Shown in pieces: positions 36,580 to 47,317 of a stretch of DNA of 64,000 nucleotides; position 1 is the first letter of the stretch, and each line of letters opens with the position of its first letter. The DNA is from Paracoccaceae bacterium. GTDB lineage: Bacteria; Pseudomonadota; Alphaproteobacteria; Rhodobacterales; Rhodobacteraceae. The translations under genes and the position numbers were made by a program. The DNA is taken from assembly GCA_012103375.1 (NCBI GenBank), contig WLWX01000001.1, positions 982,501 through 1,046,500 on the forward strand, in the 5' to 3' direction. Below the pieces are notes generated by a model, which saw only the letters and a program-made list of their open reading frames with translations, searched no databases and was not told the origin of the DNA.

Positions 36580-37554
36580 TCATATCCAGCGGATCAGCCG
36601 CAGGATCAGCAACTGCAGTGCCAGGACGATGGCCAGACCGCTGCAGAATGTCCAGAAAGCCATCGGCCAATCCGCACCGGGAATGCCCGCGACGTTGATC
36701 CCCATCAGCCCGGTCAGGAACCCCAATGGCAGGAATATCGCCGAAATCACCGACAGGACAAAGAGGTTGCGGTTCAGCCGGTCCGCCAGCGCCGCCTGCA
36801 GTTCATCCTTGACGACCTGCAACCGTTCGCGCATCGCGTCGAGTTCTTCGACGGTGCGCACCAGGCGGTCATGCGCTTCGAACAGGCGCCGATGATCGGT
36901 TTCGTCCAGCATGCGCACATTCGCCTGTGCCAACAATGACAACGCGTCCCGTTGTGGCGCGATGTGGCGACGGAAAGAGACGATTCGCCGCCGGGTTTCG
37001 GTGATCCGGCTGCGCAGATCTGCCGAATGATCGGTCATCACGTTTTCTTCCAGCGCGTCGACCTCTTCGTCCAGATCGCGCAAAAACGTCTCGATCCGGT
37101 TGCCCAGATGGTCAACCACGTCACACAGGAAGGCCCCGGCGCGGGTTGGTCCACGACCCGATTCCAACCCGATGCGCATGTCGTCGAGCGAGGCCAGCCG
37201 CCGCCGCGCAACCGTGACAATGCGCGCCGGTTCAAGCCACATCCGCACCGACACCATGTCTTCGGGTTCTTCCCCGTCATTCAGGTTCACGCCACGCAGG
37301 ATCAGCATCAGCCCGTCATTCAGCGGCATCGCACGGGGGCGGGTTTCGTCGGCAAGCAGCGCTGTCAGAACATGCGGATCAAGATAGCCCAGCCAGGTCG
37401 CGATCCATTTGCGCAATCCCGGCGCATCGGCGGCAAGATGCACCCAGGCAGGTTCCTGCGCGCGCAGTGCCGCGACGATTGATGCATCGCTGCGCAGCAC
37501 GACGTTCCCGACATCGGTGCGCAGGGCACAGGCAAAAAGGACCGCATCCGTCAT
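36580..37554 (-). CDS. zntB: CorA/ZntB-type divalent metal transporter
   Basis: 324 aa. Large cytoplasmic N-domain with long helices (residues about 160-255) and two C-terminal membrane helices (about 262-282 and 297-318). The pore signature reads GINVAGIPG in place of GMNVGGIPG of ZntB or GMNF of CorA, a conservative change. ZntB proteins move zinc; assignment to ZntB rather than CorA rests on the GIPG extension and EEPEDMVSVRMWL region. Lies between tRNA-Trp and secE. Confidence 0.85.
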   Translation of the reverse strand: MTDAVLFACALRTDVGNVVLRSDASIVAALRAQEPAWVHLAADAPGLRKWIATWLGYLDPHVLTALLADETRPRAMPLNDGLMLILRGVNLNDGEEPEDMVSVRMWLEPARIVTVARRRLASLDDMRIGLESGRGPTRAGAFLCDVVDHLGNRIETFLRDLDEEVDALEENVMTDHSADLRSRITETRRRIVSFRRHIAPQRDALSLLAQANVRMLDETDHRRLFEAHDRLVRTVEELDAMRERLQVVKDELQAALADRLNRNLFVLSVISAIFLPLGFLTGLMGINVAGIPGADWPMAFWTFCSGLAIVLALQLLILRLIRWI

Positions 37555-37633
37555 GGCACAACGCTACTGCAAGCACCGGGGCGTGCAAGTCCGTTTCGCT
37601 GACCGATAGCCTGTTGTGCCCCACGCCATGCAC

Positions 37634-37666
37634 TGGTTGCGGCGCAACCACTGCCGGACACGGCAG
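37634..37666 (-). terminator. Tandem hairpins downstream of tRNA-Trp
   Basis: TGGTTGC-GGC-GCAACCA (37634-37650) and CTGCCG-GACA-CGGCAG (37651-37666) lie directly 3' of the tRNA. Both stems are perfect. No T-run; possible processing or termination structure. Confidence 0.35.
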
Positions 37667-37696
37667 GCAGGATCAACAATCGTGCGGTGATGTTCC

Positions 37697-37772
37697 TGGC
37701 AGGGGTTGAGGGACTCGAACCCACGACCCTCGGTTTTGGAGACCGATGCTCTACCAACTGAGCTAAACCCCT
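37697..37772 (-). tRNA. tRNA-Trp (CCA anticodon)
   Basis: 76 nt including encoded CCA. Acceptor AGGGGTT pairs with AACCCCT; D arm TAGCTCAGTTGGTAGAGCA; anticodon stem-loop TCGGT-CTCCAAA-ACCGA, anticodon CCA; T arm GGGTTCGAGTC. Location upstream of secE-nusG is the common bacterial arrangement for this tRNA. Confidence 0.97.
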
Positions 37773-37787
37773 AGAACCAGTGCCGGT

Positions 37788-37816
37788 GTCCTAGGCAATG
37801 GACGCGCGGATATCAA
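37788..37816 (-). promoter_or_regulatory. Promoter of tRNA-Trp
   Basis: Minus strand TTGATA (37811-37816), 17-bp spacer, TAGGAC (37788-37793), 15 bp before the mature 5' end. Confidence 0.6.
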
Positions 37817-37913
37817 GCGCGATTGTGAGGCGCGCCGCTGGAACGGAATGTTCCATGAAACCATCTGCCGACCATGCTGCACACCATGTTGAACCCGACC
37901 GGTCGGGACCATG

Positions 37914-39095
37914 TCACTTCTTCCTGGACTCGCGCTGACGCCCACCCGATGTCAGGCCACCGGGGCTGCAGGCATTCTGCAAGGCCCGCCATTCACGCAC
38001 GCTCAGAACCGGCGCGCCCGAAACCTGCGTCAGTTCGCCAGCCCGCGCAATCCGGTCGCCCAGCGCCGGATGAGAGCTGAAATGCGCGATCAGCCCTTCC
38101 GCCTCACCCCCGGCTTCGCGGAAACGTTCAAACATGCTTGCCAGGGCGGCGGGCGGCAAACCGGCCTGGTCCAGAATATCCAGCGCGAAAATATCCGCGT
38201 TGTTCTCAGCCTCGCGGGAATAGCTTGCCTGAATCAACCGCTCGGTCATGAACAGGACCGCCGCGCCGCCGGCAAAATCACCAAACAACAGGCCCAGAAC
38301 CCCGACTGAACCGGCCGTCCTCAGCGCGATACGCGCCGGGTCACGGGCCACGACATGGCCGATTTCATGTGCAAGTACGGCTGCAACCTCTTCCGGGGAC
38401 TCGGCCGCGTCGATCAGACCACGAAACAGGATCACCTGCCCGCCCGGCAGGGCGAAGGCGTTGATCAGATCGTGGTCCAGTATATGGACGTTCAATTCAG
38501 ACGGCAGTGTCGTGCCAGCGGTCAGCCGGTCTGTCATTTTCGCCAGCGCTGCAAGGCCGTCCGGGTCATCGCAAATCGCGACGGGCGCAAGTGGATTACC
38601 ACTCAACACCGTGCGGATCTGTTCGAACGTGGTGTCGCCAAGCGCGCGTTCACCATCCGGTGGCAAAAGCTCGGCCAGTTGATCCGCCATCAGCGGCACC
38701 AGAACCAGAATGATCAAGGCAACCGAAGCAATGGCCCCGGCAGCCCATGCCAGAAGCCGCCCACGGCCCGGCGCGTGGGGTGCGTGGCGCAGGCGCGGCG
38801 CGCGGGCTGACAGGATGCGCATCGCTTCGCCATCGCTGACCATCAGCCGGGCCAGCGGATTGCCCTGGCGCGCCAGAACCAGCATGTCATTGCCCGCTTG
38901 ATCGCGCAGGGCGCGCAACTCGGCCAATGGCCACCTGCGCGCGGGCTTGCCGGGCAGCGCCAGAACCAACGCCGCGTTGGGTCCACCTTCGTCAATGTTG
39001 ATCCCGACCCGGTGAACGACCGGCGATTCTCCGTCCAGGAAATCCGCATAGGCCGAAAACTGCGGCGCGCCGTCGGTCACATGGATCGTCGTCAT
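37914..39095 (-). CDS. M48 family membrane metalloprotease
   Basis: 393 aa. Zinc protease site AAVLAHEIGHVVARDP (HEIGH) near residue 240, with the third ligand Glu in REAENNADIFALDIL. The N-terminal 110 residues are a separate soluble segment; a membrane helix follows (LLAWAAGAIASVALIILVLV, about 112-132), so the protease domain is likely periplasmic or at the outer face. ALPGGQVILFRGLID matches the BepA/YfgC-like group. Overlaps DUF898 by 4 bp, third gene after parC. Confidence 0.88.
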   Translation of the reverse strand: MTTIHVTDGAPQFSAYADFLDGESPVVHRVGINIDEGGPNAALVLALPGKPARRWPLAELRALRDQAGNDMLVLARQGNPLARLMVSDGEAMRILSARAPRLRHAPHAPGRGRLLAWAAGAIASVALIILVLVPLMADQLAELLPPDGERALGDTTFEQIRTVLSGNPLAPVAICDDPDGLAALAKMTDRLTAGTTLPSELNVHILDHDLINAFALPGGQVILFRGLIDAAESPEEVAAVLAHEIGHVVARDPARIALRTAGSVGVLGLLFGDFAGGAAVLFMTERLIQASYSREAENNADIFALDILDQAGLPPAALASMFERFREAGGEAEGLIAHFSSHPALGDRIARAGELTQVSGAPVLSVREWRALQNACSPGGLTSGGRQRESRKK

Positions 39096-40288
39096 ATCGC
39101 CGCCCCGACATCCAGCGCTTCGGCGAAGCCCTCAGCCTCGGCAAAGCGGTCGCGTTCGGTCTGTCGCACCGCCAACAGGCCCGACACGCCGGTAATGCTG
39201 AGCGTTTCTGCATAGTGTTTCATCAGCGGCAAAGTGACAAAGACCTGGCGCAACACGCCCCAGCCGATGAAGAATGAGAAATAGAAGGCAACGCCGATCG
39301 CGGTCGCCGCCCAAAACGGCAAGCCTGCATTCGTCAGACTGTCGATGTTATCAAGATCAATGCTCAAGGACCCCGACAGCCCCAGGGCCGCGCCAAGCAG
39401 GATCAGGGCAGCAATCAACACGCTGAACATGACCAGCCCGGCCAGAAAATACCCGAAGCCATAGATCCAGAACACCCGCCAACTGCGCGGTGCGGCAATG
39501 AACCCGACATCGCCCGCCGATTTCGTGGCCGCCATTAACCGGAATGCGGCAACCTGATAGAACACCCAGCCGAACAGGGCGACCGGCACGCTTATCATCA
39601 TCGCAACCAACGCGATTTCGTCGTCGAACCAGACTGCAACCGCAACGCAGCCCGCCGTCACCAGCGCCGGGATGTAGAACAGAAGATAAGCCGGATAGAG
39701 CATGCCCCAACCGCCACCCTGCGTCAGCGTCACCGTTCCATAAGTCGTCCGGTCGGTCCGGAATTTTTCCAGCCGATAGGTCATGCGCGGCCAGAACACA
39801 CCCAGTGAGGCCAGCGTGATGATCCAGTGCCACAATGCGCGACCCGCGTATCCCCAGGCACCGGGTTCCAGGCCAAACCGGATGCCACGCCAGCGGGTGC
39901 GCGCAAGGATATAACGTCGTGCGCGGTACTGCGCATAGAACAAGATCGGGATCACCCCCACAAAGCTGAGGACATAGGCGGCAACATTGCCCTGCAGCAG
40001 CGCGAAGCTGAGGAACATCAGGATCAGGTTCACAACGCCGATGTAAAAGGCCAGAAACACCACCGCGATCAGAAAACCCAGCAGCTTCTCCAGAGGTTCG
40101 CCAAGATATTCAAGGGGCTGCCCGCCGGGTCGGATGGACGACAAATAGAACCTGCGCAGCCGGGTTTTCATCCAGAAGCGGTAAAACCCCAGCGTCAGAA
40201 CCGTCAGTACGCTGGTCTTCAACGCCAGCCAGAACAAGCGCCCGCGCCGGCCAACAAAGCTGGTGCTCAGGTCGGCAAGCGCACTCAT
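39092..40288 (-). CDS. DUF898 (YjgN-like) membrane protein
   Basis: 398 aa, polytopic. Begins with a [18 protein letters not shown] motif ([14 protein letters not shown]) and [17 protein letters not shown], characteristic of DUF898. Multiple hydrophobic helices, e.g. [20 protein letters not shown] and [20 protein letters not shown]. Function unknown. Start at 40288 overlaps the parC stop (ATGA); the longer ORF is an artefact running into parC. Its pairing with an M48 protease is recurrent in related genomes (general knowledge). Confidence 0.85.
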   Translation of the reverse strand: MSALADLSTSFVGRRGRLFWLALKTSVLTVLTLGFYRFWMKTRLRRFYLSSIRPGGQPLEYLGEPLEKLLGFLIAVVFLAFYIGVVNLILMFLSFALLQGNVAAYVLSFVGVIPILFYAQYRARRYILARTRWRGIRFGLEPGAWGYAGRALWHWIITLASLGVFWPRMTYRLEKFRTDRTTYGTVTLTQGGGWGMLYPAYLLFYIPALVTAGCVAVAVWFDDEIALVAMMISVPVALFGWVFYQVAAFRLMAATKSAGDVGFIAAPRSWRVFWIYGFGYFLAGLVMFSVLIAALILLGAALGLSGSLSIDLDNIDSLTNAGLPFWAATAIGVAFYFSFFIGWGVLRQVFVTLPLMKHYAETLSITGVSGLLAVRQTERDRFAEAEGFAEALDVGAAI

Positions 40289-42609
40289 GTAAATGTATTG
40301 TCGCGGGGGAATCCTCGCGGTGCCATTCGGCCGGCGGCGGCGCGTTTGCCGCGCCATTCGCCGAGCGCAGTCTCGGTCCGGGTCCGCCCTGCCGGATCGT
40401 GCCATGACAGGCCGTCGGCCAGCGTGAAGGTCGTCAGATCGCTCAGCCCGCCGTCCTTGTATTTCTGCAACCGGACACCTTTGCCGCGGGTCATTTCGGG
40501 CAGCTCATCCAGCGCAAAAATCAGCACCTTGCGGTTTTCGCCCACGGTTGCCACGGAATCACCGCTGATCGGTTTGCAGATCCGCGCCACCACGTCACCT
40601 TTGACGTTCAGCACCTGCTTGCCGGTGCGGGTCTGGGCGATGATCTCACCCTCGGGCACCACGAACCCGTCCCCTGCGGACGAGGCGACCAGCAAACGCC
40701 TATCCGGGTCATGCACGAACAGATCGACAATCGACGCCTCATTCGGCAGGTCGATCATCAGGCGCACTGGTTCGCCCATACCGCGCCCGCCGGGCAGATT
40801 GCTGGCCGGGATCGTATAGAAGCGCCCGTTGCCGCCAAACAGGATCAGCTTGTCTGTGGTCTGGGCGTGGAACAGGAACCGTCCTTCGTCGCCGTCCTTG
40901 AACTTCAAATCGCTGGCCGGGTCGATGTGGCCTTTCATGGCGCGAATCCAGCCCATCGACGAACAGACCACGGTGATCGGTTCCTTGGCGATCATCGCTT
41001 CAAGGGGAACTTCTTCCACTTCGCTGGCTTCTTCGAACCGCGTGCGGCGGGCGGACAGGGCGGCGTCTTTGCCAAAATCTTTCTTAACCTCGCGCAATTC
41101 GTCGGCGATGCGTTTCCACTGAAGATCGTCCGAGGACAGCAGATCGCGCAAGTCTGCACGCTCGTCCTCCAGCGCTTGTTTTTCGCGCAGCAGCTCCATT
41201 TCCTCCAACCGGCGCAGGCTGCGCAGGCGCATGTTCAGGATCGCTTCGACCTGAACCTCGCTCAGCGCCGGGTACGGCTCCAGGCCCAGCCCGATGGGGC
41301 CAATGTAATCGCCCTCGTCCAGGGCACGGGGGAATTCGCGGTCCCAATCCTCGGCCATCAGCGCCGCCTTGGGATCGTCGTCATAGCGGATGATGTCGAT
41401 GACCCGGTCGAGGTTCAGGAACGCAACGATAAACCCTTCCAGAACCTCCAGCCGATGGTCGATCTTATCCAGCCGGTGCTGGCTGCGGCGCAGCAGCACG
41501 TCGCGCCGGTGATCAAGGAAGGCGCGCAGCACTTCCTTCAGCGAACAGACCTTCGGCGTCAGCCCGTCGATCAGCACGTTCATGTTCAGCGAGAACCGCG
41601 TTTCCAGATCGGACGCACGAAACAGCATCCCCATCATTTGTTCGGGGTCCACGGTGCGGGCGCGCGGTTCCAGGACGATGCGGATATCCTCGGCACTTTC
41701 GTCGCGCACGTCCGCCAGGATCGGCAGCTTCTTGGTCTGGATCAGCTCGGCCAGCTTTTCGATCAGCCGGGATTTCGGCACCTGATACGGGATCTCGGTG
41801 ACGATGATCTGCCACTGGCCGCGGCCCAGATCCTCAACCTCCCAGGAGGAGCGGAGCCGGAAGCTGCCGCGCCCGGTGCGATAGGCGTTGGCGATATTCT
41901 TGGGTGGTTCAACGATCACGCCACCGGTCGGGAAGTCCGGCCCCGGCACCATGTCGATCAGCGTGTCTTCGCGCACCAGTTCGGAATTCTTCGCCTTGGC
42001 CAAATGAATGCAGGCATCCAGCAATTCGTTCAGATTATGCGGCGGAATGTTCGTCGCCATCCCCACTGCGATCCCGCTGGACCCATTGGCCAGCAGGTTC
42101 GGAAAGGTCGCGGGCAGGACAACGGGTTCCTGCAATGTGCCATCGTAATTGTCGCGAAAATCGACCGCGTTTTCGGCCAGACCTTCCAGCAACGCCTCGG
42201 CCGCCGCCGTCATCCGCGCTTCGGTGTATCGCGCCGCCGCCGGGTTATCGCCGTCGACGTTGCCAAAGTTGCCTTGCCCGTCAACCAGCGGATAGCGGAC
42301 GTTGAAATCCTGCGCCAGCCGCGCCATCGCGTCATAGATCGCCGCATCCCCGTGCGGGTGATAATTCCCCATGACATCGCCGGAAATCTTCGCCGATTTC
42401 CGAAATCCCCCGGTCGAGTTCAACTTCAATTCGCGCATTGCATAAAGAATGCGCCGGTGCACCGGCTTCAGCCCGTCGCGCGCATCCGGCAGGGCGCGGT
42501 GCATGATCGTGGACAGCGCATAGGTCAGATACCGCTCGCCAATCGCGCGGCGCAGCGGTTCGACAAGGTCGTCCGGCACATCACCGGTCAGATCATCAGC
42601 ATCGGACAT
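40285..42609 (-). CDS. parC: DNA topoisomerase IV subunit A
   Basis: 774 aa. Decatenates chromosomes with ParE. Winged-helix/tower region includes [10 protein letters not shown] and [15 protein letters not shown]; the catalytic tyrosine is in AARYTEARM. GyrA-box lacking beta-propeller C-terminus (about residues 490-770) fits ParC. At the position of E. coli Ser80 the chain has Ala (GDAAIYD). Start at 42609 (MSDADD). First gene of a parC-DUF898-M48 unit. Confidence 0.94.
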   Translation of the reverse strand: MSDADDLTGDVPDDLVEPLRRAIGERYLTYALSTIMHRALPDARDGLKPVHRRILYAMRELKLNSTGGFRKSAKISGDVMGNYHPHGDAAIYDAMARLAQDFNVRYPLVDGQGNFGNVDGDNPAAARYTEARMTAAAEALLEGLAENAVDFRDNYDGTLQEPVVLPATFPNLLANGSSGIAVGMATNIPPHNLNELLDACIHLAKAKNSELVREDTLIDMVPGPDFPTGGVIVEPPKNIANAYRTGRGSFRLRSSWEVEDLGRGQWQIIVTEIPYQVPKSRLIEKLAELIQTKKLPILADVRDESAEDIRIVLEPRARTVDPEQMMGMLFRASDLETRFSLNMNVLIDGLTPKVCSLKEVLRAFLDHRRDVLLRRSQHRLDKIDHRLEVLEGFIVAFLNLDRVIDIIRYDDDPKAALMAEDWDREFPRALDEGDYIGPIGLGLEPYPALSEVQVEAILNMRLRSLRRLEEMELLREKQALEDERADLRDLLSSDDLQWKRIADELREVKKDFGKDAALSARRTRFEEASEVEEVPLEAMIAKEPITVVCSSMGWIRAMKGHIDPASDLKFKDGDEGRFLFHAQTTDKLILFGGNGRFYTIPASNLPGGRGMGEPVRLMIDLPNEASIVDLFVHDPDRRLLVASSAGDGFVVPEGEIIAQTRTGKQVLNVKGDVVARICKPISGDSVATVGENRKVLIFALDELPEMTRGKGVRLQKYKDGGLSDLTTFTLADGLSWHDPAGRTRTETALGEWRGKRAAAGRMAPRGFPRDNTFT

Positions 42610-42735
42610 CTGCGCCGGTGATACCCCTTGCGATTCAGGGCGGCAAGCGCTGGCAAAGCAGAATTTTGAACCGAGTCCCCCCTGCAACCGACCCATGAAC
42701 AGGAAGACACGATTTCCAAACCTGGGGAGGCCACA

Positions 42736-43017
42736 ATGAACCGCATCATCAACGCCACGATCATCGCCCTATACGCCACCGCAATCCCGCTGCTGGCCGG
42801 GCTGAACAGTGACACCGTCGAACGCCTTGTTGCGTTGAGTGGTATAGACGCCGCTCAGGCGTCCGGCGAAGCGGTTCCCGTCAGCGACGCCCAAGCGATC
42901 GAAATGGCGCTTGCAGCGACACGCGCGAACCACAAGCCCGCCCCGCTGACCCGGTTTGCGCCGTTCATGGATGCCGAAATTGAAGAAGGCGTCACGGTCC
43001 TTGCCAGTCTGAACTGA
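42736..43017 (+). CDS. Small exported protein of unknown function
   Basis: 93 aa. The first 25 residues ([20 protein letters not shown]) are hydrophobic and signal-like, followed by a soluble, Ala-rich stretch with no recognised domain. A GGGGAGG-type ribosome site precedes ATG 42736. Divergent from parC. Conserved or not cannot be judged here. Confidence 0.65.
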   Translation: MNRIINATIIALYATAIPLLAGLNSDTVERLVALSGIDAAQASGEAVPVSDAQAIEMALAATRANHKPAPLTRFAPFMDAEIEEGVTVLASLN

Positions 43018-43110
43018 TATCAGGCCAGGCTGCGCAAATGGCCACGTGATTGCCGCAACGCCGCCGTTGCCACGCCCCACCGCCTGACCTAACTGCACCC
43101 CAACCAAAGT

Positions 43111-43977
43111 ATGAAAGCGGGTGCAGTGCGCGAACCAAGTTCCGATCCCAAGCGGTCAATCCTGATCACCGGCTGTTCGTCCGGTATCGGGCGCGATGCG
43201 GCACACACACTCAGCGCGCGCGGCTGGCAGGTTTTCGCAAGCTGCCGCAAGCAGGCCGACTGTGATGCGCTGATCGCCCAGGGCATTGCCAGCCCGCGCC
43301 TCGACTACAATGACCCGGACAGCATCGGCGCAGCCCTCGACGCGGTTCTTGCAGCCACTGGCGGCAGGCTGGACGCGCTGTTCAACAACGGGGCCTATGC
43401 GATCCCCGGCGCGGTCGAAGATCTGCCCACCGACGCCTTGCGCGCCATTTTCGAGGCCAACGTCTTTGGCTGGCACGAATTGACGCGGCAGGTGATCCCG
43501 GTGATGCGCGCCCAGGGCCATGGGCGGATCGTGCAATGCTTCTCCGTTCTTGGCTTCATCCCGATGAAGTGGCGCGGGGCCTATGTGGCCAGCAAATACG
43601 CCTTGGAAGGGCTGACCGACACCCTGCGCCTGGAAATGGCCGAGACTCCCATTCGCATCAGCCTGATCGAACCCGGCCCGATCACGACACGGTTCCGCGT
43701 CAACGCCGCGCAAGAGTTCGCGCGCTGGATCGACTGGCAGGCCTCGGCCCGTCGGGATCAATATGAATCCAGCCTTCTGGCTCGCCTGAAATCAGCGACC
43801 GAGGGCAAGGACGCCTTCGAATTGCCGCCTTCGGCAGTGACCAGAAAACTGATCCATTCGCTTGAGGCAGCACGCCCCAAAGCCCGCTATTTCGTGACGG
43901 CACCCACATGGGGCGCTGCGTTCCTCGGGCGGGTGCTGCCAACGCGCGCACTGGACTGGGTGGTTGGAAAGGGCTGA
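43111..43977 (+). CDS. Short-chain dehydrogenase/reductase
   Basis: 288 aa. Classical SDR: cofactor loop ITGCSSGIGRDAA, NNGAYAI (NNAG equivalent), and catalytic YVASKYALEGL with Tyr and Lys four apart. Reduces or oxidises an alcohol/carbonyl with NAD(P)H; substrate unknown. The C-terminal helix region (ARPKARYFVTAPTWGAAFLG) matches a subgroup of bacterial SDRs about 275-290 aa long. Confidence 0.9.
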   Translation: MKAGAVREPSSDPKRSILITGCSSGIGRDAAHTLSARGWQVFASCRKQADCDALIAQGIASPRLDYNDPDSIGAALDAVLAATGGRLDALFNNGAYAIPGAVEDLPTDALRAIFEANVFGWHELTRQVIPVMRAQGHGRIVQCFSVLGFIPMKWRGAYVASKYALEGLTDTLRLEMAETPIRISLIEPGPITTRFRVNAAQEFARWIDWQASARRDQYESSLLARLKSATEGKDAFELPPSAVTRKLIHSLEAARPKARYFVTAPTWGAAFLGRVLPTRALDWVVGKG

Positions 43978-44036
43978 CCTGCAGTCGACACGGCGCAACA
44001 CACTGGGACATTATCGGGTGATCGTGCAGAGGTAAA

Positions 44037-44112
<76 letters not shown>

Positions 44113-44121
44113 ACTGGAATC

Positions 44122-44151
44122 TTAGATGGGTGATGCGGAATTCGCTGTCAA
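44122..44151 (-). promoter_or_regulatory. Promoter of tRNA-Ala
   Basis: Minus strand TTGACA (44146-44151), 18-bp spacer, ATCTAA (44122-44127), 10 bp before the tRNA 5' end. Confidence 0.6.
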
Positions 44152-44167
44152 GCAGCGCGCCGGGCCG

Positions 44168-44299
44168 TCAGATATTGGAAACGATCGTTCCGTCATCCAT
44201 CATGTCCAGCTCGATCTTGCCGCTGACACCGTCTTCATCCACCGGTTCACAGGCGGCCAGCGCAAGCACAAACGCCGCAACGAAAATTCCACGGATCAT
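44168..44299 (-). CDS. 43-residue lipoprotein
   Basis: Found by eye, too short for usual gene callers. MIRGIFVAAFVLALAAC gives a signal peptide with lipobox LAAC, so Cys17 would be lipidated. The mature part, EPVDEDGVSGKIELDMMDDG, is acidic. Ribosome site AGGGGA lies 8 nt before ATG 44299. No family recognised. Tiny lipoproteins of this form are seen in Rhodobacteraceae, but I cannot tie it to a function. Confidence 0.7.
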   Translation of the reverse strand: MIRGIFVAAFVLALAACEPVDEDGVSGKIELDMMDDGTIVSNI

Positions 44300-44408
44300 A
44301 TCTTTTTCCCCTGTTCGGCCTTGTCCGGCCTTGATCAACCCAACGTTACCGCAAATGCGCAGTTGTGACCTGTTCTAGCCGTGGCGGACGAAATCTCAAC
44401 CAGCAAAT

Positions 44409-44440
44409 GCGCTGCCGCCCGGACACCGTGGCGGCAGCGC
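44409..44440 (-). terminator. Strong hairpin after gcvP
   Basis: Perfect 11-bp stem GCGCTGCCGCC/GGCGGCAGCGC with a 10-nt loop, 19 bp beyond the gcvP stop on the minus strand. Only ATTTG follows, so a weak T-tract; likely the end of the gcv operon. Confidence 0.6.
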
Positions 44441-44458
44441 AACGCGGTTCACCTGACC

Positions 44459-47305
44459 CTATCCCGCCGCGTCGAGGTAGTCTTCAAGCGGCGGACAGGT
44501 GCAGACAAGGTTGCGGTCACCATAGACATTGTCGACCCGGTTGACCGGGGCCCAATATTTATCGACCCGAAACGCGCCCGCCGGGTAACAGCCCTGTTCG
44601 CGGCTGTAGGGGCGATCCCAGTCACCGACGAGGTCTTCGACCGTGTGCGGCGCGCGGCGCAGGGGGCTGTCTTCGGATGAGATCTCGCCTTTTTCAACGG
44701 CACGAATTTCCTCGCGGATGTCCAGCATCGCGTCGCAGAACCGATCCAGCTCGGCCTTGGTTTCTGACTCGGTGGGTTCGACCATCAGCGTGCCGGCGAC
44801 TGGCCAGCTCATCGTTGGGGCGTGGAAACCGTTGTCGATAAGGCGCTTGGCGATATCGTCCACGGTGACGCCCGCGTCCGCAAAGGGCCGCGTGTCGAGG
44901 ATGCATTCATGCGCGACGCGGCCTTTGCCACCTTTGAACAGCACGTCATAGGCCCCTTCCAGCCGCTTGGCGATATAGTTGCCGTTCAGGATCGCAACGC
45001 GCGTCGCCTGCGTCAGCCCGGCCCCACCCATCATCAGGATATAGGCCCAGCTGATCGGCAGGATCGAGGCGGATCCGAAGGGCGCAGAGCTGACCGGCCC
45101 TTCGCTGCCACCGGTTTCGGGATGCCCCGGCAGATGCGGTGCCAGATGCGCCCTGACGCCAATCGGCCCCATGCCCGGCCCGCCGCCGCCGTGGGGAATG
45201 CAGAAGGTCTTGTGCAAGTTCAGGTGGCTGACATCACCGCCGATCTGACCCGGCTGTACCAGCCCGACCATCGCGTTCAGGTTCGCCCCGTCGATATAGA
45301 CCTGCCCGCCGTGATCATGGGTGATCTGGCAGACCTCGCGCACTGTTTCCTCGAACACGCCGTGGGTGCTGGGATAGGTGATCATGCAGGCGGCCAGAGC
45401 GTCCCCGGCAGCCTCAGCCTTGGCGCGAAAATCCTCGACATCCACGTCACCGTTCTCGGCAGATTTGACCACCACGACCTTCATGCCCGCCATCTGCGCG
45501 CTGGCCGGGTTGGTGCCGTGGGCAGAAACCGGGATCAGGCAGATGTTGCGCCCGTCATCGCCATTGGCGCGGTGATAGGCGGAGATGGTCAGCAGCCCGG
45601 CGTATTCCCCCTGCGCGCCTGAATTCGGCTGCAACGACATCGCGTCATAGCCGGTGATCGCGCAGAGTTTCTCGGACAGGTCTGCCAACATCGCACCGTA
45701 TCCTGCCGCCTGATCCACCGGCGCAAACGGGTGAATATGCGCAAACTCGGGCCAGGTGATCGGAATCATCTCGGCCGCCGCATTCAGTTTCATGGTGCAA
45801 CTGCCCAGCGGGATCATCGCGCGATCCAACGCCAGATCGCGGTCAGCAAGACGGCGCATATAGCGCATCATCTCGGTCTCGGCCCGGTTCAGATGGAAGA
45901 TCGGGTGGGTCAGGTAATCGGTCTTGCGGATCAACGCGTCCGGCATCCGATAGGCCGGATCGGCCCCGTCTTCCGCACGCACGATCCCGAAAGCCCGCCA
46001 GACCAGTTCCAGCGTTTCCGGGCGCGTGGTTTCATCGACCGAAATGCCGATCTCTCCGGCTGGCAGGATGCGCAGGTTCAGCCCCAGGCCCTGCGCAGCG
46101 GCATAGATCTTGGCCTGCTTTTCCCCGGCAGCGACCGTGATCGTGTCGAAGAACGACTTGGGCGAGACTTTGTAACCGCCCGCCTCCAGACCTTCGGCCA
46201 GACGGGCAGCCTTCAGATGGACCTGCTGAGCGATGGCTTTCAGCCCCTCGGGGCCATGGAACACAGCGTAAAAACTGGCCATCACGGCCAGCAGCGCCTG
46301 AGCCGTGCACACATTGCTGGTCGCCTTTTCGCGCCGGATGTGTTGTTCGCGCGTTTGCAGGCTCAGCCGGTAGGCCTTGTTGCCGCGCGCATCAATCGAC
46401 ACGCCGACCAAACGCCCCGGCATCGTCCGCTTCATTGCGTCGGTGCAGGCCATATAGGCCGCGTGCGGACCGCCGTATCCCATCGGCACCCCGAACCGCT
46501 GAGTCGAGCCGACGGCGATATCGGCCCCCATTGCGCCCGGTTCCTTCAGCACCGTCAGCGCCAGCGGGTCAGCAATGACAATGCCGATGGCCTTGGCGGC
46601 ATGCAGCGCCTCGATCTGCGGGGTGAAATCCATCAGATGCCCGCGCGTTCCCGGATATTGGAAGATCGCGCCGAACACCGCTTCGGCGTCCAGATCAACG
46701 GGGTCGCCCACCACAATCTCGAACCCCAACGGCTCGGCCCGGGTGCGCATCACCTCGATGCTTTGAGGGTGGCATTCCTGATCAACAAAGAACGCCGTCG
46801 CCTTCGATTTTGACACCCGCTGCGCCATCGCCATCGCCTCGGCCGCCGCCGTGCCTTCGTCCAAAAGTGAGGCATTGGCGACCGGCAGTCCGGTCAGGTC
46901 GCAGATCATCGTCTGATAGTTCAACAAGGCCTCAAGCCGGCCTTGCGAAATCTCGGGCTGATAGGGCGTATAAGCCGTGTACCAGGCCGGGTTTTCCAGG
47001 ATGTTGCGCTGGATCACCGGCGGCGTGACGCAGCCGTAATACCCCTGCCCGATCAGCGAGGTGAACAGCTGGTTCTTCGAGGCAACCTCGCGCATGTGAT
47101 ACAGCAATTCCCGCTCACTCAGCGCGCGCCCGAATTCCAGCGGTTTGTCCTGCCGGATGCTTTTGGGGATCGTCTGGTCGATCAGGTCATCCAGACTGTC
47201 CGCGCCCACGACCTTCAGCAGCTCGGCCATTTCCTCGGGCGAGGGGCCGATGTGGCGTCGGTTGGCGAAATCATAGGGCTGATAATCTGTGGGTGAGAAG
47301 GGCAT
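44459..47305 (-). CDS. gcvP: Glycine dehydrogenase (decarboxylating), P protein
   Basis: 948 aa, single-chain P protein. PLP enzyme that decarboxylates glycine and passes the aminomethyl group to lipoyl-GcvH. PLP lysine in [18 protein letters not shown]; other signatures are [23 protein letters not shown] and [15 protein letters not shown]. Last gene of the operon, 12 bp after the VOC gene. Confidence 0.97.
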   Translation of the reverse strand: MPFSPTDYQPYDFANRRHIGPSPEEMAELLKVVGADSLDDLIDQTIPKSIRQDKPLEFGRALSERELLYHMREVASKNQLFTSLIGQGYYGCVTPPVIQRNILENPAWYTAYTPYQPEISQGRLEALLNYQTMICDLTGLPVANASLLDEGTAAAEAMAMAQRVSKSKATAFFVDQECHPQSIEVMRTRAEPLGFEIVVGDPVDLDAEAVFGAIFQYPGTRGHLMDFTPQIEALHAAKAIGIVIADPLALTVLKEPGAMGADIAVGSTQRFGVPMGYGGPHAAYMACTDAMKRTMPGRLVGVSIDARGNKAYRLSLQTREQHIRREKATSNVCTAQALLAVMASFYAVFHGPEGLKAIAQQVHLKAARLAEGLEAGGYKVSPKSFFDTITVAAGEKQAKIYAAAQGLGLNLRILPAGEIGISVDETTRPETLELVWRAFGIVRAEDGADPAYRMPDALIRKTDYLTHPIFHLNRAETEMMRYMRRLADRDLALDRAMIPLGSCTMKLNAAAEMIPITWPEFAHIHPFAPVDQAAGYGAMLADLSEKLCAITGYDAMSLQPNSGAQGEYAGLLTISAYHRANGDDGRNICLIPVSAHGTNPASAQMAGMKVVVVKSAENGDVDVEDFRAKAEAAGDALAACMITYPSTHGVFEETVREVCQITHDHGGQVYIDGANLNAMVGLVQPGQIGGDVSHLNLHKTFCIPHGGGGPGMGPIGVRAHLAPHLPGHPETGGSEGPVSSAPFGSASILPISWAYILMMGGAGLTQATRVAILNGNYIAKRLEGAYDVLFKGGKGRVAHECILDTRPFADAGVTVDDIAKRLIDNGFHAPTMSWPVAGTLMVEPTESETKAELDRFCDAMLDIREEIRAVEKGEISSEDSPLRRAPHTVEDLVGDWDRPYSREQGCYPAGAFRVDKYWAPVNRVDNVYGDRNLVCTCPPLEDYLDAAG

Positions 47306-47317
47306 GAAAGTCTCCGT

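Noticed and set aside
40711-42621. 636-codon open frame on the plus strand
   Set aside because: Mirror of parC with shadow-type composition; parC has all expected motifs.
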